A DNA stretch of 44,926 bases from Hoylesella enoeca JCM 12259 (GTDB lineage: Bacteria > Bacteroidota > Bacteroidia > Bacteroidales > Bacteroidaceae). Position numbers and translations under genes: made by a program. The DNA lies in the NCBI RefSeq assembly GCF_000613405.1, contig NZ_BAIX01000016.1, positions 1 to 44,926 on the forward strand, given 5' to 3'. Positions 44,921-44,926 of the stretch are shown one piece after another (the stretch's first letter is position 1; each line of letters begins with the position of its first letter). The notes below the pieces were generated by a model, which saw only the letters and a list, made by a program, of their open reading frames with translations, did not search any database and was not told the origin of the DNA.

Positions 44921-44926
44921 ACGGCG
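44891..44926 (+). CDS. Possible start of a gene cut by the window edge
   Basis: An ATG at 44891 opens a frame reading MIKQANITSSTA to the edge, downstream of a strong promoter. The left repeat copy has the same leader but its frame stops after a few codons. Twelve codons are too few to identify anything, and this could simply be repeat sequence. Confidence 0.3.
   Translation, partial: MIKQANITSSTA

Overview
The window looks like chromosomal DNA of a Bacteroidales bacterium, most likely of the Prevotella group. The signs are many TAnnTTTG -7 promoter boxes, weak or absent Shine-Dalgarno sites, numerous lipoproteins with a lipobox, a plug-less-looking TonB-type outer-membrane barrel, a C10 (interpain/streptopain-like) protease, a lipoprotein serpin, and housekeeping genes of Bacteroidetes type. 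The genus is inferred; no rRNA or marker comparison was possible.

Layout. 0.2-6.8 kb: a small membrane protein and a DivIC/FtsB-like division protein, divergent from dnaX; a CPA2 cation/proton antiporter with peptidase T upstream; tRNA-Arg(CCG). 7.1-8.9 kb: thioredoxin reductase and a glutathione-peroxidase-type peroxidase. 9-10.3 kb: two tandem related lipoproteins. 10.4-19.6 kb: a DNA/RNA non-specific endonuclease, ribosomal L31B, an OB-repeat lipoprotein, a DUF5689-type lipoprotein and a TonB-dependent-receptor-like barrel on the minus strand. Divergent from these are a secreted endonuclease/exonuclease/phosphatase, a uracil-DNA-glycosylase-like protein and uridine kinase. I read this as a possible nucleic-acid scavenging locus. 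19.6-24.2 kb: a coiled-coil lipoprotein, then manC-gmd-fcl (GDP-L-fucose synthesis), then a 41-nt-period repeat with large palindromes. 24.3-26.9 kb: two small winged-helix proteins and aspS. 27-29.3 kb: an AT-rich segment with a C10 protease and a downstream lipoprotein. 29.5-34.4 kb: DUF1573 protein, xseB/xseA, a MATE exporter, a cytidylate-kinase-like protein and a phosphodiesterase. 34.5-38.4 kb: a dTDP-sugar operon (rfbB, a small sigma-region-4-like ORF, fdtA-like, GNAT, DegT aminotransferase). 38.7-41.1 kb: an operon of lipoprotein, ECF sigma factor and a membrane-anchored beta-barrel protein. 41.2-44.9 kb: topB, a serpin, and a promoter leading off the right edge.

Two window-wide patterns stand out. 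First, at least nine genes are broken by ten apparent single-base losses, all -1, mostly explicable as loss of one base from a short G or C run. Several of these genes are normally intact (xseA, fcl, the ECF sigma factor), so a systematic consensus error is at least as likely as real decay. Second, the two ends of the window carry inverted copies of the same repeat, which would fit a contig bounded by dispersed repeats.
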